Shown here in pieces: positions 46,863 through 55,288 of a stretch of 64,000 nt of DNA; positions within the stretch are counted from its first letter, which is position 1; every line of letters starts with the position of its first letter. This DNA comes from CBDESM01 sp965242485 (GTDB lineage Bacteria; Chloroflexota; Dehalococcoidia; Bin125). Both the position numbers and the translations under genes were made by a program. The notes beneath the pieces were generated by a model. It was not told the origin of the DNA. It saw only the letters and a program-made list of their open reading frames with translations, and made no database searches. Location of the stretch: the NCBI GenBank assembly GCA_965242485.1, contig CBDESM010000003.1:744001-808000 (forward strand). Reading direction: 5' to 3'.

Positions 46863-47219
46863 ATGCTCTTCCGGGTAAGAACAGCGGTGGATGGAAGACG
46901 GGCGAATCCGCCGGCGAGCGCGGCCTTCATCGTTCTCGGCCTGCTGCTCCTGACGGGCACCTTCATCTTCGCGCAAGCGATCGGCCAGTTATTCGACAGC
47001 ACGTTGCCGCCGGCCATCCTGGCGTACGCGGGATTCGCCGCGCTCGGGCTCGGCTGGTGGTACCTGCCAAGGGCGCAGAGCTTGCAGATCGCCGTGGGAG
47101 CCCCTGTCCTGTTACTCGCAGCCATCGGCGGACTGCTGCTCGCGATCTCCGCGCTGGACGGACTGCTGGAGCTCGCCGGCATCGGCGGCGGACACGAGCA
47201 CGAACGCACGGCTCCGTAG
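46863..47219 (+). CDS. Small integral membrane protein, unknown function
   Basis: 118 aa from ATG 46863 (CGGAGGG 5 bp upstream; a TTG at 46842 lies ahead of the RBS). Three to four hydrophobic segments: AAFIVLGLLLLTGTFIFAQAIG, ILAYAGFAALGLGWWYLP and IAVGAPVLLLAAIGGLLLAISAL. A short polar tail ends GGGHEHERTAP, which could bind metal. No family recognised. It is followed by the convergent pseudo-trypsin lipoprotein gene. Confidence 0.65.
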   Translation: MLFRVRTAVDGRRANPPASAAFIVLGLLLLTGTFIFAQAIGQLFDSTLPPAILAYAGFAALGLGWWYLPRAQSLQIAVGAPVLLLAAIGGLLLAISALDGLLELAGIGGGHEHERTAP

Positions 47220-47252
47220 CGCCGCCGGCTCGATCGCGCGCCGCGATCTGGG

Positions 47253-49127
47253 CTAGCGGCCGCGGTAGATCTCGACCTGCCAGGCGGTGGGCTCGCCTGC
47301 CTCGGGCTGGAGGTTGGCGAGGTAGCGGCCGGGCTGGCTGCGGGGGACCAGGAAGTTGGCCGAGCCGCGGCAGGGGTTGGCGTCGGCGCAGGCGGTGACG
47401 ACGCGGCCGCTGAAGATGCTGGTGCCGGCGCCGTCTACGACGTTGATCCGCGCGGCCGTGCCCGACGCGCCGATGATGTAGGCGCGGATCTCGAAGGAGC
47501 CGTCGCCGTCGTCGAAGATGATGTCGGCCTGCGGGGTCGAGAAGCCCTCGGTGGCGAACTCCGGCGCGAAGCGCGCGCCGTCGGGTGTGAGCGCGTCGCT
47601 GCCGCGCATCGCCAGCGCGGGCAGTTCGGGGATCGGCGGCAGGTCGCGGTTGAGGCCGAGGTCGGCGACGATCGCGGTGTCGGCGGTGAGTTCGGACTGC
47701 TCGATGGCGAGGATGAACGCGCCGGCGCCGCCGTCGGCGCAGGAGACGTTGATCATCGCCTGGGCGTTGGCGAAGCCGCGGATCAGGGCGACCGCGTCGC
47801 CGCGCCCGGCGCCGCCGATGGCATCGTCGATCACGGCTGCCGGCACGCCGTCGACGCTGAGGCCGACGTCGCAGCTGATGCTTTCGGCGCGGATTTGGTA
47901 CTGGGTGCCGCGGCCGACCAGCAGCTGGTAGGGGCTGGCGGGGAGGCCGGGGAAGGAGAAGCCGATCTGGGGCTGGCCGGGCAGCAGCGGCAGGGCCCGG
48001 GCGGCCTCCGACGGCGACGGCGCGGTGCCGAGCAGCAGCGGCGTGCTGGACTGGAGATCGAACGAGGCGGGGCCGTCGGAGGGGGCGGTGAGCGAGATGC
48101 GGAGGCGGCCCGGCGTCGACAGCGGGACGCTGAGCTGCTCGCGGCCGGCGCCGATTTCGCGGTACAGCAGCAGGGTTCCGTCGAGGTGCTCGACGGCGAT
48201 CTCGCCGAGGTCGGTGCCTTCGACGATCAGGCTGAGCGGCTGTTCGAGGACGGACTGCGTCTCCCAAGCGCGGGTCTGGCCGGCTTGCAGATCGACGGCG
48301 ACGGCGAGCGCGGCCGCGCCCGGCGCGGCGGGCCGCTGGGCGGCATTCGCGGCGGGGCGTCCGGCTTGGGCGAGGTCGACGGCCGAGATGAAGGTGCCGG
48401 CGCCGGCGAGCGAGCGGCTGGCGATGCCGATCACCTGCGCGGTCGCGTCGGCGAGGACGACGCCGGCCTGGTCGTCGGCGAGGTTGATGTCTGCGCCCAG
48501 CAGGGTGAGGTTGGCGGAGGTCCACTGGACGCGCTTGGCCAGCAGGCCGCCGGCGAAGAGCGGGTCGAGGGTGGCGCTCTTGGCGTAGCCGAAGGCGTAG
48601 ATCGGCGCGCCCACGGCCAAGCGTTCCCCGTCGCCGAGCGGGGAGCCGGGCAGGCTCTGGGCCAGGCGGCGCTCGATCGGGCCGAGCATGGCGATGTCGG
48701 CCAGCGGGTTGGCGGAGGCCAGCGGAACGCCTTCGAGATAGGTGCCGTCGGCCAGCGAGACGTCCGCGGCGAGGGCTCCGCCGAGCTGGGTGAGGCCGAC
48801 GAGGATCATGCCCTGATCGGTGACTAGGCCGGTGGCGGCGCCGGTCGCGGTGCGGACCAGCGCGAGCGAGGGGCGGACGAGCTCGAAGATCTCGGCCGGG
48901 GTCTTGATGTAGCTGATCGGCTGCGTCGCGGCCGCGCGCTGCGCCGGGGTGAGGGTTTCCGCCTGTTCTTGCGCCTGATCGTCCTCGTCGTCGGTGCTGA
49001 AGAGGTCGCAGCCCGAGGCCAGCAGGGCCGCGGCGGCGATCAGCCCGAGCCATACGGCCAAGCGCGTGGCGAGCCGGCGCGGGACGAACCGGCGGGGCGG
49101 CGCGGCGAGGATCGAAGACTGGCTCAT
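47253..49127 (-). CDS. Lipoprotein with a trypsin-like fold lacking the catalytic triad
   Basis: 624 aa from ATG 49127; the longer frame to 49217 lacks support. A basic N-terminus and hydrophobic helix end in LLASGC. Residues about 65-270 have the layout of an S1C (HtrA-type) serine protease: IFELVRPSLALVRTATGAATGLVTDQGMILVGLTQLGG, NPLADIAMLG, IYAFGYAKS and QAGVVLADATAQVIGIAS. The catalytic His is absent (ILVGLTQLGG in place of ILTNxHVV), the Asp remains (ADIAML), and the Ser motif GxSGGP is replaced (DDQAGVVL). The rest is beta-rich with repeated PPC-like domains. An inactive binding protein is most likely, perhaps for peptides or wall fragments. Confidence 0.7.
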   Translation of the reverse strand: MSQSSILAAPPRRFVPRRLATRLAVWLGLIAAAALLASGCDLFSTDDEDDQAQEQAETLTPAQRAAATQPISYIKTPAEIFELVRPSLALVRTATGAATGLVTDQGMILVGLTQLGGALAADVSLADGTYLEGVPLASANPLADIAMLGPIERRLAQSLPGSPLGDGERLAVGAPIYAFGYAKSATLDPLFAGGLLAKRVQWTSANLTLLGADINLADDQAGVVLADATAQVIGIASRSLAGAGTFISAVDLAQAGRPAANAAQRPAAPGAAALAVAVDLQAGQTRAWETQSVLEQPLSLIVEGTDLGEIAVEHLDGTLLLYREIGAGREQLSVPLSTPGRLRISLTAPSDGPASFDLQSSTPLLLGTAPSPSEAARALPLLPGQPQIGFSFPGLPASPYQLLVGRGTQYQIRAESISCDVGLSVDGVPAAVIDDAIGGAGRGDAVALIRGFANAQAMINVSCADGGAGAFILAIEQSELTADTAIVADLGLNRDLPPIPELPALAMRGSDALTPDGARFAPEFATEGFSTPQADIIFDDGDGSFEIRAYIIGASGTAARINVVDGAGTSIFSGRVVTACADANPCRGSANFLVPRSQPGRYLANLQPEAGEPTAWQVEIYRGR

Positions 49128-49318
49128 CGGGTCCCCCGAACTGGTGGGGCGCGACGGGGACGCGCGCCCGGCCGGGGCGCGGCGGCAGTCGCGCAGGCGG
49201 GCCGACTCGCTCGGCAACGGCCCGCACGGGTCATCGGCGGCAGTCTACCCGCTGCCATCGCCGCAACCGGCGGCGCGGGACGCGCGGGAATGGATATGTC
49301 TAGTAGAACGGGGGAAAG

Positions 49319-49393
49319 TGGAGCCGGCGGGGGGATTCGAACCCTCGGCCTACGGTTTACGAAACCGTTGCTCTACCACTGAGCTACGCCGGC
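49319..49393 (-). tRNA. tRNA-Thr (anticodon CGT)
   Basis: The - strand reads GCCGGCG at the 5' end and CGCCGGC at the 3' end of the acceptor stem, followed by T and an encoded CCA. The D-arm is GCTC-AGTGGTAGA-GC. The anticodon stem is ACGGT/ACCGT with loop TTCGTAA, so anticodon CGT (Thr). The T-arm has GGG-TTCGAAT-CCC. A complete, normally folding tRNA that reads ACG codons. Confidence 0.95.
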
Positions 49394-49520
49394 GTGCAGA
49401 TGCGCGCCGCGGGCGGCGCGCACCGTCAAGTATCGCACGCAGCCGGCGATTCGGCGCAGTCCGGCGCGGTTCGGCGCTATTCGGCACGGCCTTCGCGCAG
49501 CGAGGCTCTATCGTGGGCGA

Positions 49521-50183
49521 ATGTTCCGCGTCACGCTGTGGACGGCCGATCCCGATCTTCCGCGCACGATCGAAGAGCCGCTGGCCCGGGCCGGCTTGCA
49601 GCTGCTGACCGCGTACGCGTCGGAAGGGTCCGAGCCGGATCCGGCGGCCGCGCCCGACGTGCTGCTGCTCGATTGGCGCGACGGGGTGCCCTCGGCGCGG
49701 CCGCCGCAGTTCGAGGCCTGGCCAGAATCGCTGCGGATCGCGCTCTTCCGCGGCGAGCAGCTCTCGAAGATCGACCCCTCGCATGATCTGGAGGATTTCA
49801 TCACCGCGCCGGTGCGCGAGGCCGAGCTGCTGGCCCGGATCCAGCTCGTGCTCTGGCGGCACGGCCGCGCCGTCACGCGGAACACCTTGGCCGCCGGCGA
49901 TTTGGTCGTGGACTTGTCGAACTACCAAGTCTTCGAGTCGGGCAAGACGGTCTCGCTGACGTTCAAGGAGTTCGAGTTGCTGCGCTTCCTGATGAGCCAC
50001 GCGCAGCAGGTCTTCACACGCGAAATCCTGCTCAACCGGGTCTGGGGCTACAACTACTACGGCGGCTCGCGCACGGTCGACGTCCACATCCGCCGCATCC
50101 GCTCGAAGCTGGAAGCGTCGGGCCACCGCTACATCGAAACGGTGCGCAACGTGGGCTACCGCTTCTCGCTGCCGCTGCGCTGA
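49521..50183 (+). CDS. Orphan OmpR/PhoB-type regulator with degenerate receiver (GlnR-like)
   Basis: 220 aa. The C-terminal winged helix is complete: VVDLSNYQVFESGKTVSLTFKEFELLRFLM, QQVFTREILLNRVWGYNYYGGSRTVDVHIRRIRSKLEASG, YIETVRNVGYRFSLP. The N-terminal receiver is degenerate: the acidic pair after strand 1 is missing (TADPDL), the phospho-Asp is uncertain (LLLDWRDG) and the Lys of strand 5 is absent (FITAPVREAE). No histidine kinase is adjacent. It lies 111 bp upstream of two glutamine synthetase genes, exactly the setting of actinobacterial GlnR, an unphosphorylated nitrogen regulator. I therefore infer a GlnR-type role. Confidence 0.85.
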   Translation: MFRVTLWTADPDLPRTIEEPLARAGLQLLTAYASEGSEPDPAAAPDVLLLDWRDGVPSARPPQFEAWPESLRIALFRGEQLSKIDPSHDLEDFITAPVREAELLARIQLVLWRHGRAVTRNTLAAGDLVVDLSNYQVFESGKTVSLTFKEFELLRFLMSHAQQVFTREILLNRVWGYNYYGGSRTVDVHIRRIRSKLEASGHRYIETVRNVGYRFSLPLR

Positions 50184-50294
50184 GGGCGGAATTCATACGC
50201 CCGTAACCGCCTCGACGGGCGCGTTCGCGGGCCTGCCGATAGGCTGCACGCGACCGGCCGCGCGATGACGCACGCCCTGCAGCAGGAGGTTTCG

Positions 50295-51713
50295 ATGACG
50301 ACGCTCGAAGATGTCCAGGCACTGATCCGCGACAACGGCATCCGCCGCTGCGATCTGCTGGTGACGGACCTGTACGGGCGCTGGCAGCACTTCTCGGTGC
50401 CGGCCCACCGGGTCGACGAGAGCCTGGCCGGGCACGGGCAGGGCTTCGACGGCTCCAGCCTGCGCGGCTTCCAGCCGATCAACGAGTCCGACATGCTGCT
50501 GCGGCCGGACCTCGAGACGGCCGTGATCGATCCCTGCCAGGCGACGCCGACGCTGGCGATGGTCTGCAACGTGCACGACCCGATCACGGGCGAGCGCTAC
50601 TCGCGCGACCCGCGCTACGTCGCCACCAAGGCGGAGGCCTACCTCGCCCAGACCGGGATCGGCGACAAGGCGTTCTTCGGGCCGGAGCTGGAATTCTTCG
50701 TCTTCGACCACGTGACCTACTCGCACTCGGGCAACGAGTCGTCCCACGAGATCGATTCGAGCGAGGGCGATTGGAACACGGACCGGCAGGAAGAGGGCTC
50801 GAATCAGGGCTACAAGATCCCGGCCAAGCAGGGCTACTCGCCGACGGCGCCGTGGGACACGCTGGGCGACATCCGCTGGGAGATGGCCGAGACGATGGAG
50901 AAGGTCGGGATCGAGATCGAGCTGCACCACCACGAGGTCGCCTCGGGCGGGCAGGGCGAGATCGCGACCCGCTTCGGCACGCTGCGCAAGAAGGCGGACG
51001 AGTCGCAGTGGTACAAGTACATCGTCCGCAACGTGGCCCGCGCGCACGGCAAGACGGCGACGTTCATGCCGAAGCCGCTGTTCGAGGACAACGGGACCGG
51101 GATGCACGTCCACCAGAGCATCTGGCTGGGCGACGAGCCGCTGTTCTTCAACCAGGGCTCCTACGCCGACCTGTCGGCGGTGGCACGGCACTACATCGGC
51201 GGGCTGCTGGCGCACGGGCCCTCGCTGCTCGCGTTCTGCGCGCCGACGACCAACTCCTACAAGCGGCTGGTGCCGGGCTTCGAAGCGCCGATCTACCTCG
51301 CCTACTCGCAGCGCAACCGCTCTGCGGCGATCCGCATCCCCACCTACGAGAGCTCGGCCAAGGCGAAGCGGGTCGAGTTCCGCACGCCGGACGCTTCGGC
51401 CAACAGCTACCTCGCCTTCTCCGCGATGCTGATGGCCGGCCTCGACGGGATCGAGAACGGGATCGAGCCGCCCGACCCGATCGATGTCGACATCTACGAG
51501 CTCTCGTCGGAAGAGGCGGCGGGGATCGCCTCGGTGCCGCACCGGCTGGAAGAGTCGCTGATGGCGCTGGAGCGCGATCACGACTACCTGCTGCAGGGCG
51601 GGGTCTTCACCGAAGACCTGCTGACCAAGTACTTCGACGACAAGATGGACGAGGCGCGCGACATCGACAGCCGGCCCACCCCGGCGGAGTTCCACCACTA
51701 CTTCCACATCTAA
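50295..51713 (+). CDS. glnA: Glutamine synthetase, GSI type with adenylylation-like Tyr
   Basis: 472 aa; ATG 50295 follows GCAGGAGG (an in-frame ATG at 50265 lies upstream of this RBS). It makes glutamine from glutamate, ammonia and ATP. Motifs: DGSSLRGFQPINESDMLL, FGPELEFFVFD, VASGGQGEIATRFG, KTATFMPKPLFEDNGTGMHVHQSIW and NSYKRLVPGFEAPIYLAYSQRNRSAAIRIP, with RVEFRTPDASANSYLAFSAML. The segment VDIYELSSEEAAGI aligns with the adenylylation loop NLYDLPPEE, keeping the Tyr. Second GS gene 29 bp downstream. Confidence 0.95.
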   Translation: MTTLEDVQALIRDNGIRRCDLLVTDLYGRWQHFSVPAHRVDESLAGHGQGFDGSSLRGFQPINESDMLLRPDLETAVIDPCQATPTLAMVCNVHDPITGERYSRDPRYVATKAEAYLAQTGIGDKAFFGPELEFFVFDHVTYSHSGNESSHEIDSSEGDWNTDRQEEGSNQGYKIPAKQGYSPTAPWDTLGDIRWEMAETMEKVGIEIELHHHEVASGGQGEIATRFGTLRKKADESQWYKYIVRNVARAHGKTATFMPKPLFEDNGTGMHVHQSIWLGDEPLFFNQGSYADLSAVARHYIGGLLAHGPSLLAFCAPTTNSYKRLVPGFEAPIYLAYSQRNRSAAIRIPTYESSAKAKRVEFRTPDASANSYLAFSAMLMAGLDGIENGIEPPDPIDVDIYELSSEEAAGIASVPHRLEESLMALERDHDYLLQGGVFTEDLLTKYFDDKMDEARDIDSRPTPAEFHHYFHI

Positions 51714-51742
51714 GAGCCGGCGGTGGGCGGCCGGAGGCCGGG

Positions 51743-53095
51743 ATGAACGAAGCCGCCGATCCGCAGGCTCCGACCGCGGCCGAGTACCGCCACGTCCTGC
51801 ACGCCTGCCGCGAGCACGACGTCAAGTTCGTGCGGCTCTGGTTCACCGACGTGCTGGGCCAGCTCAAGTCGGTCGCGATCACCGTCGACGAGCTGCCCAA
51901 GGCGCTCGAGGAGGGGCTGGAGTTCGACGGGGCCTCGATCGAGGGCTTCGCCCGGCGCGACGAGGCCGACATGGTGGCGCGGCCGGACCCGGAGACCTTC
52001 GTGGTGCTGCCTTGGCGGCCGCAGCAGCACCGGGTCGCGCGGATGATCTGCGACGTGCGCCAGCGGGCGGGCGAACCGTTCGAGGGCGACCCGCGGCGGG
52101 TGCTGCGGCGCCAGCTGGAGCGGGCCGCGGAGCTCGGCTTCACCTTCTACGTCGCGCCCCAGATCGAGTACTTCTACTTCACCTCGCCCGACGAGCCGGC
52201 GCCGCTCGATTCGGGCGGCTACTTCGACCTCACGCCGCTCGACACGGCCAGCGATCTGCGCCGCGAGACGGTGCTGACGCTGGAGGAGATGGGCATCTCA
52301 GTCGAGTATTCGCACCATGAGGCCGCGCCGAGCCAGCACGAGATCGACCTGCGCTACACCGACGCGCTGACGATGGCCGACTCGGTGATGACGACGCGGC
52401 TGGTAGTCAAGGAGATCGCGATCAAGCACGGCGCGCACGCCTCCTTCATGCCCAAGCCGCGGACGGACGTCAACGGCAGCGGGCTGCACGTGGATCTGTC
52501 GCTCTTCCAAGGCGAGCGCAACCTCTTCTTCGAGGAGGGGCCGGAGGGGATTTCGCGGATGGCGCGGTCGTTCGTGGCCGGGCTGCTGGCCTGGGCGCCG
52601 CAGTTCTCGCTGATCACGAACCAGTGGGTCAATTCATACAAGCGGCTCGCCCGCGGCACCGAAGCGCCGGTCTACCTGACCTGGTCGCGCGCCAATCAGA
52701 GCGACCTCGTGCGCATCCCGGAGCACAACCCCAACCGTCCGCAGACCACGCGGGTCGAGTACCGCGGCGCCGACAGCGCCACCAACCCCTACCTCGCCTT
52801 CGCCGTCATGCTCGCCGCCGGCCTGCAAGGCGTCGCCGACGAGCTAGAGCCGCCCGCCCCCGCCGAAGACGACGTCTTCGAACTCAGCGACGAACAGCGC
52901 ACGGCCCGCGGCATCGCCGAGCTGCCCCGCTCAATGGGCCAAGCCATCCAAGAGTTCGAGCGCAGCACCCTGATGGTCGAAGCCCTGGGCCCCCACGTCC
53001 ACAAAGCCGTCCTCGAAAACAAACGCCTAGAATGGGACTCCTTCCGCTCCCACGTCACCGACTACGAACTCAACCGCTACCTCCCGGTGCTCTAG
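51743..53095 (+). CDS. glnA: Glutamine synthetase, second copy (GSI-alpha-like)
   Basis: 450 aa with RBS CCGGAGG. It shares the GS fold: KFVRLWFTDVLGQLKSVAI, EFDGASIEGFARRDEADMV, VAPQIEYFYF, EAAPSQHEIDLRYTDAL, HGAHASFMPKPRTDVNGSGLHVDLSLF and NSYKRLARGTEAPVYLTWSRANQSDLVRIP. The N-terminal QLKSVAI and the shorter middle region are typical of the feedback-regulated GSI-alpha type. The adenylylation loop reads DDVFELSDEQRTARGI, where Tyr is replaced by Phe. Two paralogous GS genes in one operon probably divide nitrogen assimilation under different regulation. The last 450 bp shift visibly to C-rich third positions. Confidence 0.93.
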   Translation: MNEAADPQAPTAAEYRHVLHACREHDVKFVRLWFTDVLGQLKSVAITVDELPKALEEGLEFDGASIEGFARRDEADMVARPDPETFVVLPWRPQQHRVARMICDVRQRAGEPFEGDPRRVLRRQLERAAELGFTFYVAPQIEYFYFTSPDEPAPLDSGGYFDLTPLDTASDLRRETVLTLEEMGISVEYSHHEAAPSQHEIDLRYTDALTMADSVMTTRLVVKEIAIKHGAHASFMPKPRTDVNGSGLHVDLSLFQGERNLFFEEGPEGISRMARSFVAGLLAWAPQFSLITNQWVNSYKRLARGTEAPVYLTWSRANQSDLVRIPEHNPNRPQTTRVEYRGADSATNPYLAFAVMLAAGLQGVADELEPPAPAEDDVFELSDEQRTARGIAELPRSMGQAIQEFERSTLMVEALGPHVHKAVLENKRLEWDSFRSHVTDYELNRYLPVL

Positions 53096-53138
53096 CCGCT
53101 TAGCGCATCCTGCCCTCCAGCGCTGCGCTCAGGCTGGG

Positions 53139-55173
53139 TCAATTCGGGCAAATGTCAGCTGTTTCAGCCGGTATTCGAATGCGGATGTCCTGCGGGCCGC
53201 CTTCCGGCCCAATCGTGAACGTACGCGCTTGCCGTTGATCGTCCGTTAGCCCTCCAGCGGAGACGAAAGTCAGGCAAGGACGGAGAGGACCGCCAGTGAG
53301 GTTCACGAGGTCGAACCAGATCGGCAAGCGATAAGTGCCCGTTTGCGAGGTCCAAACAGTGAACGAGCCATCCTCCGCGATGGAGCTGCCCCCAGCACTT
53401 CCAGCCTCTCCAGTCGTGCTGACCAAGCCTCCCAGCGTCAGAATGCCCGATAATCCTGCTACCGATCCGTCCTCGCGCATCATCGTACCCGACACTGAGT
53501 ACTCACAAGTACCCGCGGGGATACGAATATCACGACGGATATCGCCATCAACGACATTGAATTGTCCGGTGCCGGGAGGCAACGGAGCGACTATGCTGCC
53601 ATCACCATTGACTGTGGCGAAACATGGGCGATCGGGCCAGCTAAGAATGATATCATATGTGGCAGACCTTGGCACCACCACCTTGTACAAACCGTCCTCT
53701 CCAGTGGTTGCCGGCGTGAATCCGTCACTGACCGTCGTCGGTGTGACGGATACCCTGAAACTTTGAGCGGGCTCGCCGTTGGCATGCGTGATGATGCCGG
53801 AGATGGCGTGCTTGCAGTAATCATCGGGAATGCGGATACTGCGATGGATATCGTTGCCTTCCACACGAATAAGAGCGGCCTCACCGTAACTGGGGGTGGC
53901 AGCACCATCCGAGGCAAAGAGCCCGCAGTTGTCGGGCGTGTTGAACCAGAGGCGATACTCGCCACTGGAGAGCGTGGTCGCCCACGAGCCATCTGAGTCG
54001 GTCAAACGTTCACCGTCAAAAGTCAGATACGGAGCGCTTGTCGTATTCGCATAGACCGTCGCGCTGGAGAGTGGAGCTCCCTCTGAGTTCAATATGCGCA
54101 CGCTCAGGGTGCCGGCGCAGACGCCGGCCTTGACGTTGATGTCAAAGTTGATGTCAGCGTCGGATATTTGGAACACCCGGGCTTGGTCAATGTTCCAGAA
54201 CTCCCCATCGTCGGTGAGTTCTGTTCCGCGGACGACTCGTAGGCAACGTTGTCCGATTTCCATGCGCAGCCGATACGCGCCGGTTTCGGGGACATAGGCA
54301 TGGAATGAACCATCTTCGCGCTCCACTGGATGAACTCGCAGCAGCTCGGGGGGATCGCCGCTGAAAATTGCCAGTTTCATCTCCGTTGGGCTGGCGCTGC
54401 CAGCGCGTACGATGTTGCCGGTGATCGCGCGGCTGCATACATTCGCGTCGATTTCAAAATCAATGCTGCTGATATTTTCGCCAGCGAACTGGATCAACTC
54501 GGCAGCACCGCTGCGGGAAGTCCATTGCTCTCCGCCGTAGAAGACGCTGCATTCACGTTCTGCGCGTGGAAAGAATTCTGCGCGATACCGGCCTTCCGCT
54601 GGAGCGACGAAACGGAAGCGGCCCTGCTCGTCAGTCGCGGTCTCAAGCGGTTCACTGACGGATGGCTGAGGCTGCGCGCCTTCGTCTGTCGCTTCCGCGC
54701 TCTTGACCCGGTGGAGCAAAATTCGGCGACTGGCAAGGGGTGCGCCTTCGGCATCCGTGACGCGGCCATGAATGGCGGGATCCGGCGCGGGAAGCGTTAC
54801 CGGATCGCCCTCGGAGATAACCAAAGTCGGGCTGGTGCCGGACTGCACCTCAGTCAAAGTCCAGAGGGATTCGGGGATGTCGCGACCTGCTGCGAGCCAG
54901 CGGTCGGTTTCGGCGTCGTAGACCCAGATGGCATCCAAGCGGGGGATTTCGGCGAAGAGCTCTGCCGGCGTTGTAGCGGGGCGATCCCAATTCAGGCGGT
55001 TCGCGCCGGCCTCAAGCTGTTGCCCCCCCCCCCCCCGAACCTTCGTTCTGTCCCGAGCTGGAGGCGGGCGTCATGGCGACCGCGAAAGCGGTTGCGAGCA
55101 CGGCGAGCAGCGCGATCATGCGCTGTGCCTGCGGGGCGGACGCGATCTGCGGAACGATGTTCAGGCGCGACAT
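53139..55173 (-). CDS. Secreted beta-sandwich repeat protein, interrupted by a C14 tract
   Basis: The signal peptide (ATG 55173; IALLAVLATAFAVAMTPASSSGQNEG) is in one frame, and the rest, starting QQLEAGANRLNWD, in another; the C14 tract at 55023-55036 separates them. With C13 (or C16) the frame is continuous and gives 677 aa. The body has an N-terminal module ending RWLAAGRDIPESLWTL, shared with the next gene, then about five beta-sandwich repeats. Each repeat opens with I-R-I-P-A-G-T-C (DIRIPAGTCEYSVSGTM, IPDDYCKHAISGI) and contains a second Cys late (RPCFATV), so two Cys per repeat. The fold resembles carboxypeptidase-regulatory or SpaA/CnaB-type domains. Lower GC than neighbours. A secreted adhesin-like or scaffold protein is likely. 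Confidence 0.7.
55023..55036. repeat. C14 mononucleotide tract inside the secreted-protein gene
   Basis: Fourteen consecutive C (G on the coding strand), within the codons just after the signal peptide. A run of 13 or 16 would join the signal peptide to the repeat protein; 14 leads to an early stop at 55012. Such tracts are known to slip during replication. Confidence 0.95.
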
Positions 55174-55288
55174 GGGCGGGAAGATAACAGGGCGGTGCCA
55201 CGTGTCAAGCCGACAGGTAACGGGGCGGGTGCCGGCCGTTTGACGCCTGATGGATTCAGGGGTCGCCCGTGCTCGGGTTCTGGCGTCC

